Shown: positions 22,081-32,548 of the stretch, in pieces
Numbering within the stretch: the stretch's first letter is position 1
How the letters are laid out: the number at the start of each line of letters is the position of its first letter
Source of the DNA: Melieria omissa
Lineage: Eukaryota > Arthropoda > Insecta > Diptera > Ulidiidae
Direction: 5' to 3'
Length of the DNA stretch: 64,000 bases
NCBI GenBank assembly: GCA_963971225.1
Contig: OZ020267.1
Location: 91,811,648-91,875,647 of the forward strand
Notes under the pieces: model-generated
What the model was told of the DNA's origin: nothing
The model's database searches: none
Seen by the model: only the letters and a program-made list of their open reading frames with translations
Made by a program: the position numbers and the translations under genes

Positions 22081-22992
22081 ATCATTTTATGTTTTTTTAA
22101 TGCTTAACCTTCGTCTTACCAAAAATATTTGCATGTGTCGTTTACCAATTTCCACCCGGATTGCCCCACAATAAATAAATTATAATAAATAATTTTTTCT
22201 ATACCTCAGTATAGCGTTTTTCGGCGGAGTACAACGATTGCTGGATTAGCAACCGAGCCGTTTTCCTCGAATTCTGCGATAGTTCGTTAAATTTATCGCC
22301 CAGTTGAACAATTATTTTGGCTATAAATATTTTGCAGCTCTTGAAAATAGAGCCTAATAGACAGTAATACCACAGAATAAACAGTATACAGAAGGCGCAT
22401 CTGAAATAGTTTTGCGATTTCATTTCAGACGCGGGCGGGAAGAAACAAAGGTGAGGAAAATGCAAAGGGAACCGAGAGAGTAAGCGCGAATTGATGTACA
22501 CGCATAGATTCGATAGTTTTGGGCTTTATTCTCATTTGGACAACAACACGCAATGTTGTTGCTTTCCGCAGCAAGCCAGCTTGGCTTTGCTCGTGCACAT
22601 TGAAATGGTGGTTGATTTGGCAAATCGATTGCCAAGGAAAATTCAATAGGTAGTTGCAGCACCAAAACTGATTAAACTTTTTTCTTTGATAATTAGCACA
22701 ACATTGTAGCAATAGTTTTCCACTTATTATTACTTTCTTAATGCGTCTTGGTTGTTCCAATATTTTTACACATATATTTATTTTCATTGCAGCTATTTGT
22801 ACTTTTTACAACTTCTATTTTACAAGCAGACCGGAAGAACTAATAAAATTCATTGAATTTTGTTTTTTTCCGTAGTGCTACCACCTTATTTATGCGCCTT
22901 GGCGATCGCTCAATCAATTTTTCTATGCAAACTTTTCCTGTCCACTTCTTGTTCTTGTCTGTAAAAAAGCAAGCGGAGAGCAAGCACGAGCC

Positions 22993-24697
22993 ACCACCAA
23001 CAGTGCTGCCGAACGTACTACTATAGTAGTATTTTACTACTATTTCATCATCTGTACTACCGTACTACCCACAGGCCGATTGTACTACTATGTTCTGAAA
23101 TATAAGTTTTAGCTATTTAATTTTCATGTTTTAGGTAAGGCTATTAGAAAAGAATATAAAAAAATGTTGCCGAACTGAACATTGCCGAAGCACGAAGTTT
23201 AGACCAATCTTGCCGTTTTTTATTTCTAACCAAATATCCTTGGTTTGTGAGCAACTGTATCACATGTGTTTTCGTATGTTTCACTTTTTACTGAATTTTT
23301 TCGATCAAGAAATTGAGCTCGTTGTAGAGTTACCGTTGTGCGACTAAAGTGACAATTGCACCTTTTTAACCGCGTTGCAAAATGCTGTTCGTACAACACT
23401 TAACATTGTTGTAATCACATAATACACATAAGCTTTTGATAAAGTGATAAACTTTAAGCAGCGCAACGGATGCGATACCCAAAAATTAACGTCGTGAAAT
23501 AATAGAGTAAATTACTGTATTTATACAAAAAAATACAAAATAACTTAATATTTTTGAATATTCTTGTAAGAATCTTTTAAAATTTGATAAATACAATAAA
23601 GTGGTTGTTGGGACGTCGACAAGTCAGAAAAAATTAAACTGAGCTGAAACGTGTAATTCGCAATCATTGGAATATGCTGATAAAAGTGAAAATTCCGTTG
23701 GATTGTTAATAAAAAAAAAAAATTATTAAATTAAAAAATTCAATTCAAAGTATGCTCAAAATTATCCCATTCTTAATTATGCCATTTTAAAGAAAATATA
23801 AATGAAAAATATTGTTCGTCGTGCTTTGTTGTTTTGTTTTGGTGTTGATTGGTTTCTCTTGTTTGTTTTTTTTTATTTTTTATAGAAATATCTTCAAAAT
23901 GGGGTTTATAGAGTATATCCGTAGACAAATAATTATAAATCGGACTGACTTAGGCGGGAAATTGTACATATTCTAGTAATGCAAATATCAAGCTACTACT
24001 ACTAGTAATGCAAATATTACTACTAGCTAGTCGCTTAGGTCGACTTTAGTTAAGGGTGCTTGAAAAGGATAAATCCAATAAATTTATCTCCTACCATAGT
24101 TCCCCTAATTGAAACATTTAATTGAAGAACAGAATGTTGAAGTTCTAGAAGCGGAATAAAGGGCATTGCGAAATTGGAACTTGAGTCAAATTTCGAAAAT
24201 CTTGGTTTATAACCATTTTGGGGATGTTTTAGAAAAAAACACGATATTAATGAATTTCCGCTTCTTTGACAGTTTATTGGTACTGTAATTGCGTTTCCGC
24301 ATAGTAGTCCGAAGTAAACTTAATTAAAGACTAGAAAAGAAAATGTTAACTGAACGCTACTGCCCACTCGATTTATCTTCGAAAAGTTTATTAGGAGAAA
24401 CTTTTACGGAAAAAAGGGATCCACCAAAAAACTTACTTTAAGTATATAATTAAAACATATAAAATTTGTTTATATGAATTTCTTTAACTGAATTACATTG
24501 TCTCTTTCACATTTGTATAAATAAAATTGTTAATGTGTTTTGAAACTTAGTATTTGATTTAGTGGTTGATGAATCCTTGCGGTTTTTACACTGTTAAGAA
24601 AACATGCATATGTACTACTCAAAGTTCATAAATACTACCCAAAAATCGTAATTTGTACTACTGAAAAAAATTTGAAAACGGCAGCACTGACCACCAA
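22993..24697. mobile_element. hAT-like non-autonomous element
   Basis: The element 23001-24689 has CAGTGCTGCCG / CGGCAGCACTG ends and an 8-bp duplication ACCACCAA at 22993-23000 and 24690-24697. End sequence and duplication length fit hAT. Subterminal TACTACTA/TAGTAGTA motifs repeat at both ends and could be transposase sites. No transposase or BED finger frame is present. Confidence 0.8.
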
Positions 24698-25070
24698 CAT
24701 GCAAGCGGCACACCGATTTGTTGCCCAACAAGAACAATCACAGTGTGTGGTGCGTCACGGTTTCATACACCGCTCTCACAGCTTCTCAGTTTACGCTCTC
24801 GCGCTTTGTGCGTTCTCGTCCCCTTTACTGCTTCCCCCCGCATCAACAATCGGATCCTACCGCTGGAACCCGCAAAGAAAATTTTCTTTAAACCAGATGC
24901 GCATTCTGTATATTGTTTGTTCTGTGGTAATACTTATGCTGTACAAATTTCAAGACGACCGGTTCGAAGAAGTTTTATATATTCAGGCTAAAACAAATAT
25001 CAATAGGCTCTGTAATATCTCTAATTTTCACGAAAACCCTTTGCTAATATATAGTAAATGTATATGTAAG

Positions 25071-26714
25071 TACAGCTGCGGTCAAAATAATAGTAGTACG
25101 CATACAACGAAAAGAAAATTAAGAAAAAATAATCTGCTTTTTTTACAAATATTTATTTTGTATTTTTTTTAACAAGTTATATGTGCTAACAATGCAATCA
25201 TAAAAGAAAACTTAAGAATTAAACTCAGTTTGGTTTGATTTAAATTAAATGCGTCAAAAGCTCCAAAATATGGACGGTCAAAAAAATAGTAGTTCGCTTT
25301 ACTTTCATAAAAATTAAGCAACAATTGTGTTTCATTTTAAAAGATTTTGTGGTTAAATAGTAATAACGTAATGTTTCTTCAAATTAGTATTTAGTTGCGT
25401 GACTGTTGTTTGGCTATTACTGCAGCACAGAGCCGATGCATTGAAATAACCAAATTTTCATATCTTTCTCTAGGGGCGTGGTCTACTGCTTCTCAAAGTT
25501 GATTATTATTTAATAGATTATTGTGAGCAACTGCTCTCTTCACGTCACATCACAAATTTTTAATTATATTGAAGTCTGGTGATTGTGCGAGCCATTCCAT
25601 AACCCTAATCCTGTGCTTTGCGAAGCCCCTTTCGTGCGACCTTTCTTGTATGCTTTTGGTTATAATCCTGTTGGAAGACCCAAAGCATTGGCGTTTTTTC
25701 ACGGACATACGGTAGCACGATTTCCTGTAAGATTCGTACACATACACATCGATCCATCGTTTTCTTGATCAAATAAATAGCGCCACCTCCATAAAACGTA
25801 AGACATGCATTTATTTATTCAGCATGCCTTACGTTTTATGGAGGTGGCGCTATTTATTTGAAATACGGTAGCACGATTTTCTGCAAGATTCGTACACATA
25901 CACATCGATCCATCGTTTTCTTGATCAAATAAATAGCGCCACCTCCATAAAACGTAAGACATGCTGAATAAATAAATGCATGTCTTACGTTTTATGGAGG
26001 TGGCGCTATTTATTTGATCAAGAAAACGATGGATCGATGTGTATGTGTACGAATCTTGCAGGAAATCGTGCTACCGTATGTCCGTGAAAAAACGCCAATG
26101 CTTTGGGTCTTCCAACAGGATTATAACCTAAAGCATACAAGAAAGGTCGCACGAAAGGGGCTTCGCAAGAGCAGGATTAGGGTTATGGAATGGCTCGCAC
26201 AATCACCAGACTTCAATACAATTAAAAATTTGTGGTGTGACGTGAAGAGAGCAGTTGCTCACAATAATCTTTTAAATAATAATCAACTTTGAGAAGCAGT
26301 AGACCACGCCCCTAGAGAAAGATATGAAAATTTGGTTAATTCAATGCATCGGCTCTGTGCTGCAGTAATAGCGAACAACAGTCACGCAACTAAATATTAA
26401 TTTGAAGAAAAATTACGTTATTACTATTTAACCATTAAATCTTTAAAAATGAAACACAATTTTTGCTTCATTTTTATGAAAGTAAAGCGAACTACTATTT
26501 TTTTGACCGTCCATATGTTGGAGCTTTTGGCGCATTTAATTTAAATCAAACCAAACTGAGTTTAATTCTTAAGTTTTCTTTTATGATTGCATTGTTAACA
26601 CATATAACTTGTTAAAAAAAATACAAAGTAAATATTTGTAAAGAAAAGCAGATTATTTTTTCTTAATTTTCTTTTCGTTGTACGCGTACTACTATTATTT
26701 TGACCGCAACTGTA
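25071..26714. mobile_element. Tc1-like foldback element
   Basis: The ends CAGCTGCGGTCAAAATAATAG and its mirror lie at 25073 and 26712, with TA at 25071-25072 and 26713-26714. The element is two head-to-head copies of the same half element: arms 25073-25811 and about 25975-26712, joined by a 165-bp middle that is again palindromic (centres near 25820 and 25970). Both arms carry only the transposase 3' half. The uninterrupted arm at 20.46 kb confirms the empty site. Confidence 0.85.
26014..26292 (+). pseudogene. Tc1-like transposase C-terminal fragment (right arm)
   Basis: WVFQQDYNLKHTRK and WLAQSPDFNTIKNLW match the second and third catalytic blocks of Tc1 transposases (QQDNDPKHT, SPDLNPIENLW). 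The Asn-to-Tyr and Glu-to-Lys changes damage the site. The N-terminal helix-turn-helix is absent. The other arm (25550-25747, minus strand) has the same fragment (WLAQSPDFNIIKNL). Confidence 0.75.
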
Positions 26715-27020
26715 TGTACATAGGTATGCACACTGCATGACGCTCAACTGCATTGCACTTGAATTGTTTCTCTGAAAAAAATTGTGTTTGCATCTATTGA
26801 AGAAATGAAACGTTAATGTATTTCCCTCACGTAGTTATATCTTGAATGGCTCTTAAAATATTCTATTTTTATATGTAAAAAACTCACACTTTTATAAGAA
26901 ACACAAGTAAACATTTTGTATCGTTGTTTTACTTTTAGTATTAATAGGAGACCTCAATGGGACTTGTATTGGTACGAATTACTTGATATAGCCTGTTGGA
27001 CATAGATTTAAACAAACTGT

Positions 27021-27212
27021 TTAACACTAGAAAGGCCATTGCGGTCATTTTGACCGTTTTTCATTTTAAGATATCTGTTATATCTTTAGTACTTATTTCT
27101 ATAAACTTTTTCTTCGATGATTTTTATTTTTTTTATTTTTGTGTACTTATACGAGCGGATATAATATGAAGTCTCTGTAGATATGGAAAACTTGCAGTTT
27201 TTCTAATGTTAA
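27021..27212. mobile_element. Possible piggyBac-like MITE, 184 bp
   Basis: TTAA at 27021-27024 is followed by CACTAGAAAGGCCATTG, and GTTTTTCTAATG precedes TTAA at 27209-27212. The TTAA target and the CNCTAGAAA-like end suggest piggyBac, but the inverted match is short. Confidence 0.4.
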
Positions 27213-27931
27213 GTACCCAGACGGTATTCCCAAGACAGCAGATTAGTTCAGATGGGCTATTGAACTGTTGTCCTCTTCTAATAATACGATTCATTGATCA
27301 CTCAAAAATATATAGGTTATTGGCAGAAAACCACTGCTTGCATTATCTTGCCGGGAGAATTGGTATATTGTCGTCATTGTTGTCGCTTACACCATGACGC
27401 AGTGTCACGTGTCCATAGTAGCGAGGGACAGAAATAAAAGGAACAGTCGCACGATAATAAATTTTTGTACATATGATTTCTTTATAAAGAGATGTTAATA
27501 CGCGAAAAATTACTCCAATTGCCTTACGGGCACGCCTACGTCCCATATAGACCAAATAGTTGACATTATCTCGGAAACTATAAAAATATATTTTAATGAA
27601 ATTTGGTATAGCGAAACAAATGCGATTAAAATAAAAACAATAAATATTAAAACAACTACAGATAAATGTATGTATGTGCGTTGCTACACCCGGCGGTTTT
27701 TAGTTTTGTATCGTGTAATCTAGGTTTTTGTGGTAAATTTTTTAACATGCACACACAAACACATGCAACTGAAAGTACAACTAAATTGCCAAATTAACAA
27801 TTGCAAAACCCTATTGAAACATGTAGTATTCTGTATTTTCTTGATAGTGCTATCGATAAATTCTTCCACCCATGGCATGTATTTTAATTTAATTTTATTT
27901 TCGTCAATTCTTACAAAACTTGTTCTTAGGA

Positions 27932-27936
<5 letters not shown>
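27213..27936. other. Unassigned
   Basis: No coding or repeat signature recognised apart from AT-rich runs. Confidence 0.35.
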
Positions 27937-27963
<27 letters not shown>

Positions 27964-29460
27964 CGTGTTTATTAAATGTATCTTTCTTTATTAGAAATTG
28001 ACAAATAGTTTTCAAATCTTAACCTAGTTACAATTTAGTATTAATGACTATTAAAACAAAATCTATCTCTGCTGAACATGCTAATCTTTCTGGTGCTGAA
28101 TATGATTTGGCAATAATGGGTTCCTCTTAAGCCTGGAACGTGAAGCTTGTACTAGGAGCTTCCGAGCATTCGGATTAGGATGTTGACTGAGTTTTGCCAT
28201 GTAATTCGGTAGAAGGGTGGTAATAACTTCGGAGATCGTTGGAGTTTTTAGATCCCGATGGATGCGCTCGTTTTTCAAGTACCACGGTGCGCCAGTAATC
28301 AAACGAAGAATCTTATTTTGCGTTCTCTGGATTCGCTCGATGGCAGAGGGACAGGCAGAGCTCCATAGCTCGATGCCATATAACCAAATTGGCTTAATGA
28401 CAGACGTATATAATAATAATTTGTTGTCAAGGCTTAGTTTGCTGTGATGGCCTATTAGCCAGGTGAGCTCTTGTATCTTCAATCTAATTTGAACTATCTT
28501 TGCGTCGATATGGGTTTTCCACGTCAGCCTTCGGTCCAGACGGATGCCCAAGTACTTCACGTCATTGGTCTGGGGAATTATAATGTTATTTAATATTACT
28601 GGGGGACACGTTTTTCTTTTGAGCGTAAAAGTGACGTGAGCGCTTTTTGTTTCGTTCACTTTTATCCTCCACTTTGCCAGCCAGCCTTCTAACGCTTTGA
28701 GGTGCTGTGATAAATTTTGTGTAGCAATTCTATGGTCATTGTGGGTGCTAATAATAGCAGTGTCATCCGCAAATGTAGTAATGACGTTGTTCTCGATTTG
28801 TGGAAGGTCGGCTGTGTAGATTAAATACAGGAGCGGGCCTAATACACTGCCCTGTGGGACACCGGCTTCTATGTCAAACTCTCTAGACAGGAAAGTGTTG
28901 TATTTTATTCTGAATTTTCTGCAGCTTATATAGCTTCTAAGTAGCTTGTGAGTATTTTCGGGGAAACAACGCTTAATTTTATGGAGTAGACCATTGTGCC
29001 AAACCTTATCGAATGCTTGCGCCACATCAAGAAACACTGCTGTGCAGTATTTAGCCTCATGAAAAGCAGTGTGTATTTCCTGAGCAATTCTGTGCACTTG
29101 CTCGATGGTCCCGTGTTTCCTTCTGAAACCAAACTGATGGTCGGGAATTATGTTGTGCTCAGCAATGAACGGTGAAATTTTGCCAATCAGCAGCTTCTCG
29201 AATAGTTTTGATAGCAGAGAAAGCAGACTTATTGGTCTGTATGAAGATGCCATAGTCGGATCTTTTCCAGGCTTAGGAATCATTTTAATCAATGATATTT
29301 TCCATTGTTTTGGGTAATATCCAAATGAAAAGATGTTGTTTATAATTGTAAGCAACAACCAAATAGCGTCAAAAGGAAGACATTTTATCATTTTACCAGA
29401 TATTTTATCGGTAAATAAATATAAATTTTCAATCTGAACTGTGTTCGAATTTATGCTTTA
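27937..29460 (-). mobile_element. Jockey-clade LINE, 5'-truncated
   Basis: A 26-base T run at about 27938-27963 is the A tail read from the plus strand. To its right a single long RT frame runs on the minus strand. There is no endonuclease or gag, so the 5' end was lost, at about 29.46 kb. The adjacent SINE at 29494-29830 is a separate insertion. Confidence 0.85.
28081..29391 (-). CDS. Jockey-type reverse transcriptase (partial, open)
   Basis: The frame stays open for 436 codons from an internal Met and another ~20 codons upstream. RT blocks appear in order: IPKPGKDPTMASSYRPISLL, HQFGFRRKHGT, VFLDVAQAFDKVWH, GVPQGSVLGPLLYLIYTADLP and TTFADDTAII (catalytic Asp pair), then NDVKYLGIRLDRRLTWKTH. 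Jockey RTs use FADD in place of YADD, and there is no RNase H. The absence of lesions over 1.3 kb suggests a recent insertion, but the protein lacks the endonuclease needed for target nicking. Confidence 0.85.
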   Translation of the reverse strand: MIKCLPFDAIWLLLTIINNIFSFGYYPKQWKISLIKMIPKPGKDPTMASSYRPISLLSLLSKLFEKLLIGKISPFIAEHNIIPDHQFGFRRKHGTIEQVHRIAQEIHTAFHEAKYCTAVFLDVAQAFDKVWHNGLLHKIKRCFPENTHKLLRSYISCRKFRIKYNTFLSREFDIEAGVPQGSVLGPLLYLIYTADLPQIENNVITTFADDTAIISTHNDHRIATQNLSQHLKALEGWLAKWRIKVNETKSAHVTFTLKRKTCPPVILNNIIIPQTNDVKYLGIRLDRRLTWKTHIDAKIVQIRLKIQELTWLIGHHSKLSLDNKLLLYTSVIKPIWLYGIELWSSACPSAIERIQRTQNKILRLITGAPWYLKNERIHRDLKTPTISEVITTLLPNYMAKLSQHPNPNARKLLVQASRSRLKRNPLLPNHIQHQKD

Positions 29461-29480
29461 TTCGGATTTTTTACTTCTTT

Positions 29481-29843
29481 CCAGCATTGTTTAATAATAA
29501 TAATAATAATTGATTGGCACGACAGCCCGCTTACGCGAGACTAAGGCCTAGCTTCCCGCAGCCACCCATGTTGTGCGTGTGAATTTTGTACGCGGGTGGA
29601 AGGGACCTACAGTTTTATGCCGGTTCCGAACGGCAGGTTGGGAGCTTTTTCATAGGCAATTTTTACTCTCAGAGGTTTGCCATTTCCAGCTGAGAGGACA
29701 GCCACCGAAAGAGAAAACGAGTTTCCCGTTAGGAAAGGTGTTAGGTGTTACTACATGCAGTATTCGATCTTGCGTCGCTCTGCATGCGACTCGCTGGACC
29801 GCGCACTAACCAACTGAGCCACGGCGGCTGCCAGCATTGTTTA
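29481..29843 (-). mobile_element. tRNA-derived SINE, full length
   Basis: The SINE spans 29494-29830 on the minus strand. Its 5' end reads CAGCCGCCGTGGCTCAGTTGG, a tRNA-like A box, and its 3' end is an (ATT)n tail, seen as TAATAATAA at 29494-29509. The 13-bp duplication CCAGCATTGTTTA at 29481-29493 and 29831-29843 is perfect. The tail type matches the LINE at 639-1433, a candidate donor of the machinery. Confidence 0.9.
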
Positions 29844-30840
29844 CTTGTACTTATTCATGAAAATTTTCATGTCTAACAAAATGTAAAAAAGATCAGCTGT
29901 TTTTGCATATACTAAGTATTTACAACAAGATCCTTCACGACATGATGTCAAATTTGATAAATTTTACCAAATTTACTACAAAACCTACAGATCGTAAATA
30001 CGGTTATTATTTAAGTATAATATGACAAAAAAGAATAAAAACAAATTAAAACACTAAAAGACGACTTTTATCACGATCCATAAAAAACAACATAGACGAG
30101 GAATAAATGAAATTGAAGGGTAGAATCGCAAATTGAGCCCAACGAACGTTTTTCCTTTTGCCTTAATTGATTAAACTTAAGTTTATAGCTTCAAACCTCA
30201 AATGAAACTTTTAAATCAGCTGTTTCTTTTTTTAACTCTTCTGTTTACACTCTTTTTCCTGTGTATTGTGAATGTGAAGAGTCCGACTGGTGTAATCAAG
30301 GGTAACAAATTCTTACAACAACTTTTTTGAATACTTTCATTTATGAGAACGTAAGCCCAGTCTAAACCATTGAACCTGAAATTTAACCTGTAGATATATA
30401 TGCAAAATGAACCTCCGCTTAGACGGGAGGCACTAGGTTCGATTTCTGGCTCGGGCTGTTGAAACGGTCATCTACTTCCATGGCTGAACTACAAGGTTGT
30501 GGCAAGCCACCGGCTGATCGTTTATCGCTTTTGTCAAAATCGTCGGTGTGCTGTGTTGCCGCACCGGTTGAAATGAAAATACCTGACTGAAAACAACTAA
30601 CCTGTGCACTTTTCCCGTTTTTTCACTCAAATACAGCACCGTCTGGCAACAATCAGTTTTGTTTTCAGTTTCTCCCGCTTTCGTCGGAAAATATCAGCTG
30701 ATTTTGACAGTAGCGATAAACGATCCTACCAACAAAATACATGTGGTTTTTGGTGTTGCGGGGATGCTATTACCTTATTCTTGTGCCATGTCTACTTCTA
30801 TCGCTATCCACATGAAGCAGATGAGAATTACAAGAATCGC
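29844..30840. other. Unassigned
   Basis: Nothing recognised in this kilobase. Confidence 0.35.
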
Positions 30841-30844
30841 ACAA

Positions 30845-31047
30845 GTGCGCTCTTGGCAGGCAATGGCAAAACCTCCAAGTGGGAACGAAAAAACTGGCAA
30901 TCGCCGTTCGGATTCGGCGTTAAACTGTAGACAGTGTTGCATATACATTAAAAAAAAATTAAATATGTGGTATCACAATGGGCCTCGTAATAGGCCTCCG
31001 AGTGTGTCTCTTATAGAGGCAGCCACCATAACCTAACCTAACCTAGA
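30845..31047. repeat. SINE scrap and a relative of the 84-bp LTR insert
   Basis: Bases 30845-30935 echo the SINE middle (GCAATGGCAAAACCTC, GGCGTTAAACTGTAG). Bases 30968-31047, read on the minus strand, match the 84-bp insert in gypsy copy 1: GGTTAGGTTAGGT, ACACTCGGAGGCC, GCCCATTGTGAT. Confidence 0.55.
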
Positions 31048-31059
31048 CTGGATGTTTTT

Positions 31060-31920
31060 GAAATTCGTAGTCTACGAGGGTAAAACATTAAGTTGTTGTA
31101 GAAACGTGATTTAATACGCCTATTAATTTCAAACTTCGTCAAAATACTATAAATTTAAACGAATTTTTTACGTATTTTTCAAATAAAATCAAAATTTAAC
31201 GGTGTCAAAAATTATTTAACGCTCGAATACGGAAAGACTTCGGAAAAAACAAGAATCAAAAGCTTATTGACTTCAAAGTTGGTGAAAACCCTTGAAATAA
31301 AAAATAATTAGTTACGTGTTTTTCATTTTTTTGAAAATTGAAATCTAACGGGATGAATCAAGAAACATGGGTTTTTGCGCCTTTTAACTTCAAACTTGGT
31401 GAAAGTACTTCAAATGTGAAATAATTCGATACGTGTTTTTGAGTTTTTCGAAAACACCTATCTGGATGGGTCAACGGAGAGTTAAGTCACTTGCCTTTTG
31501 ACTTCAAAATTGGTGAAAACGAAATCTGACAGGGTCAACGATGGGTTGAGAGTTTGTATGGGGAACATGATTTAATAGGTCAATTGACTTGAAATATGGT
31601 AAAAGCTCTCCAAATGAGTTACAGTCGTGTCTGGATATAGTGAACTAATTATTGCAAGGCCTGTTCACAGTATCGAGGTTGTTCACTATATCAAGAATAA
31701 CATTTCTGTTCAAAAACTCGTTTTATTTGCTCCAAATATCCTTTTTGTTTTTTGCTTGAAAATTGTTTTCCATATTTAGAGGCTCGATGTCAACATTTGG
31801 GTGTTCACTATATCGAGGTGTTCACTATATCGGGTGTTCACTGTACCCAGACACTACTGTATATACTTAACAAGTATTTAACGGGGTGAACAAAGGGTTA
31901 AGAAAAACTTGATTTATTTG
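31060..31920 (+). repeat. ~115-145-bp tandem repeat, locus 1
   Basis: TTGACTTCAAACTTGGTGAAAG-type blocks recur near 31119, 31265, 31382, 31498 and 31580, with GGGTCAACGATGGGTTA between them. The same repeat forms locus 2 at 42010-42910. No coding potential is evident. Confidence 0.7.
31620..31861. mobile_element. pogo/Tigger-like MITE, 238 bp
   Basis: The element 31622-31859 has ends CAGTCGTGTCTGGATATAGTG and the mirror of CAGTAGTGTCTGGGTACAGTG, with TA on each side. GTGTTCACTATATCG is repeated near the right end. CAGT ends with a TATAGTGAAC-like block suggest the pogo/Tigger group. It sits inside the tandem repeat. Confidence 0.7.
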
Positions 31921-32102
31921 GCACATTGACTTAACACCGCACAGCTAACATGGTCGCTTATCTATATCATTTTTGTTTAATTTCGAGGCCCATTCAAGGC
32001 TGAGTTATGACTTTGTATGTAAGATTCATCATTTCGCCCACAATGCATCAAAGGATTTCTGTCAACATAAATATCAAATATCTCACATGAAACAAAATAT
32101 AT

Positions 32103-32547
32103 TGATACGATGAGAAATTCTATGCCGCACTGTACAGGAATGCTTTTCTCCGCACGAATGTTTTCCAAGCATACTTTTAGGCGTGCACTTTGAAGTACAG
32201 CAAAACTGTTATAAATTCGCTTGGTATAGTCCGATATAGCAAGGATGGTTCTCGAAGAAATGGGCTGTGCGAGAATGGTCGAGCGCTTTCCAATTAGAAG
32301 TTGCAAGAAACTTCGGCGCGATAAGAAAACTGGTATAAAAGCAGCAGTGGCAGCGCAAGGGGTCGAGTCCGTGTTGAGCAAGCAATGGGGAAGCATGCAA
32401 TAGTAGTAGTGTAAAGTAGAACAAGTGCCAATTTGTAAATAAAGCGGTTGTTAGTTTTGACTACGTTGCGCTGGATATTTGAAGTTGTTTTATTTTCAAA
32501 TACAATCAAAACGAACCGTCGATACCGATCTGTGGAATTTCGTAACA
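32103..32547 (+). repeat. 5' LTR of gypsy copy 2
   Basis: TGATACGATGAG...TTTCGTAACA, with a TATAAAA box near 32335 and AATAAA near 32438. It lacks the 84-bp insert of copy 1. Confidence 0.9.
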
Positions 32548-32548
32548 T

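Larger units (their letters stand above)
20235..26945. mobile_element. Large inverted-repeat (foldback) structure with nested insertions
   Basis: The left arm (about 20235-20605) reappears in reverse complement as 24930-25072 plus 26713-26945, and it becomes continuous once the Tc1-like insert 25073-26712 is removed. A further internal inverted pair is 20600-20755 and 22205-22372. Without the two nested insertions the structure is about 3.4 kb. A frame at 20757-20990 (residues such as FLGLRQLHNNNVQTIREIQRD) was not identified. Superfamily unknown. Confidence 0.65.

Noticed and set aside
24672..25172. 166-codon frame across 24.7-25.2 kb
   Set aside because: It crosses the hAT target duplication and the left end of the Tc1-like insertion, so it is assembled from unrelated pieces.
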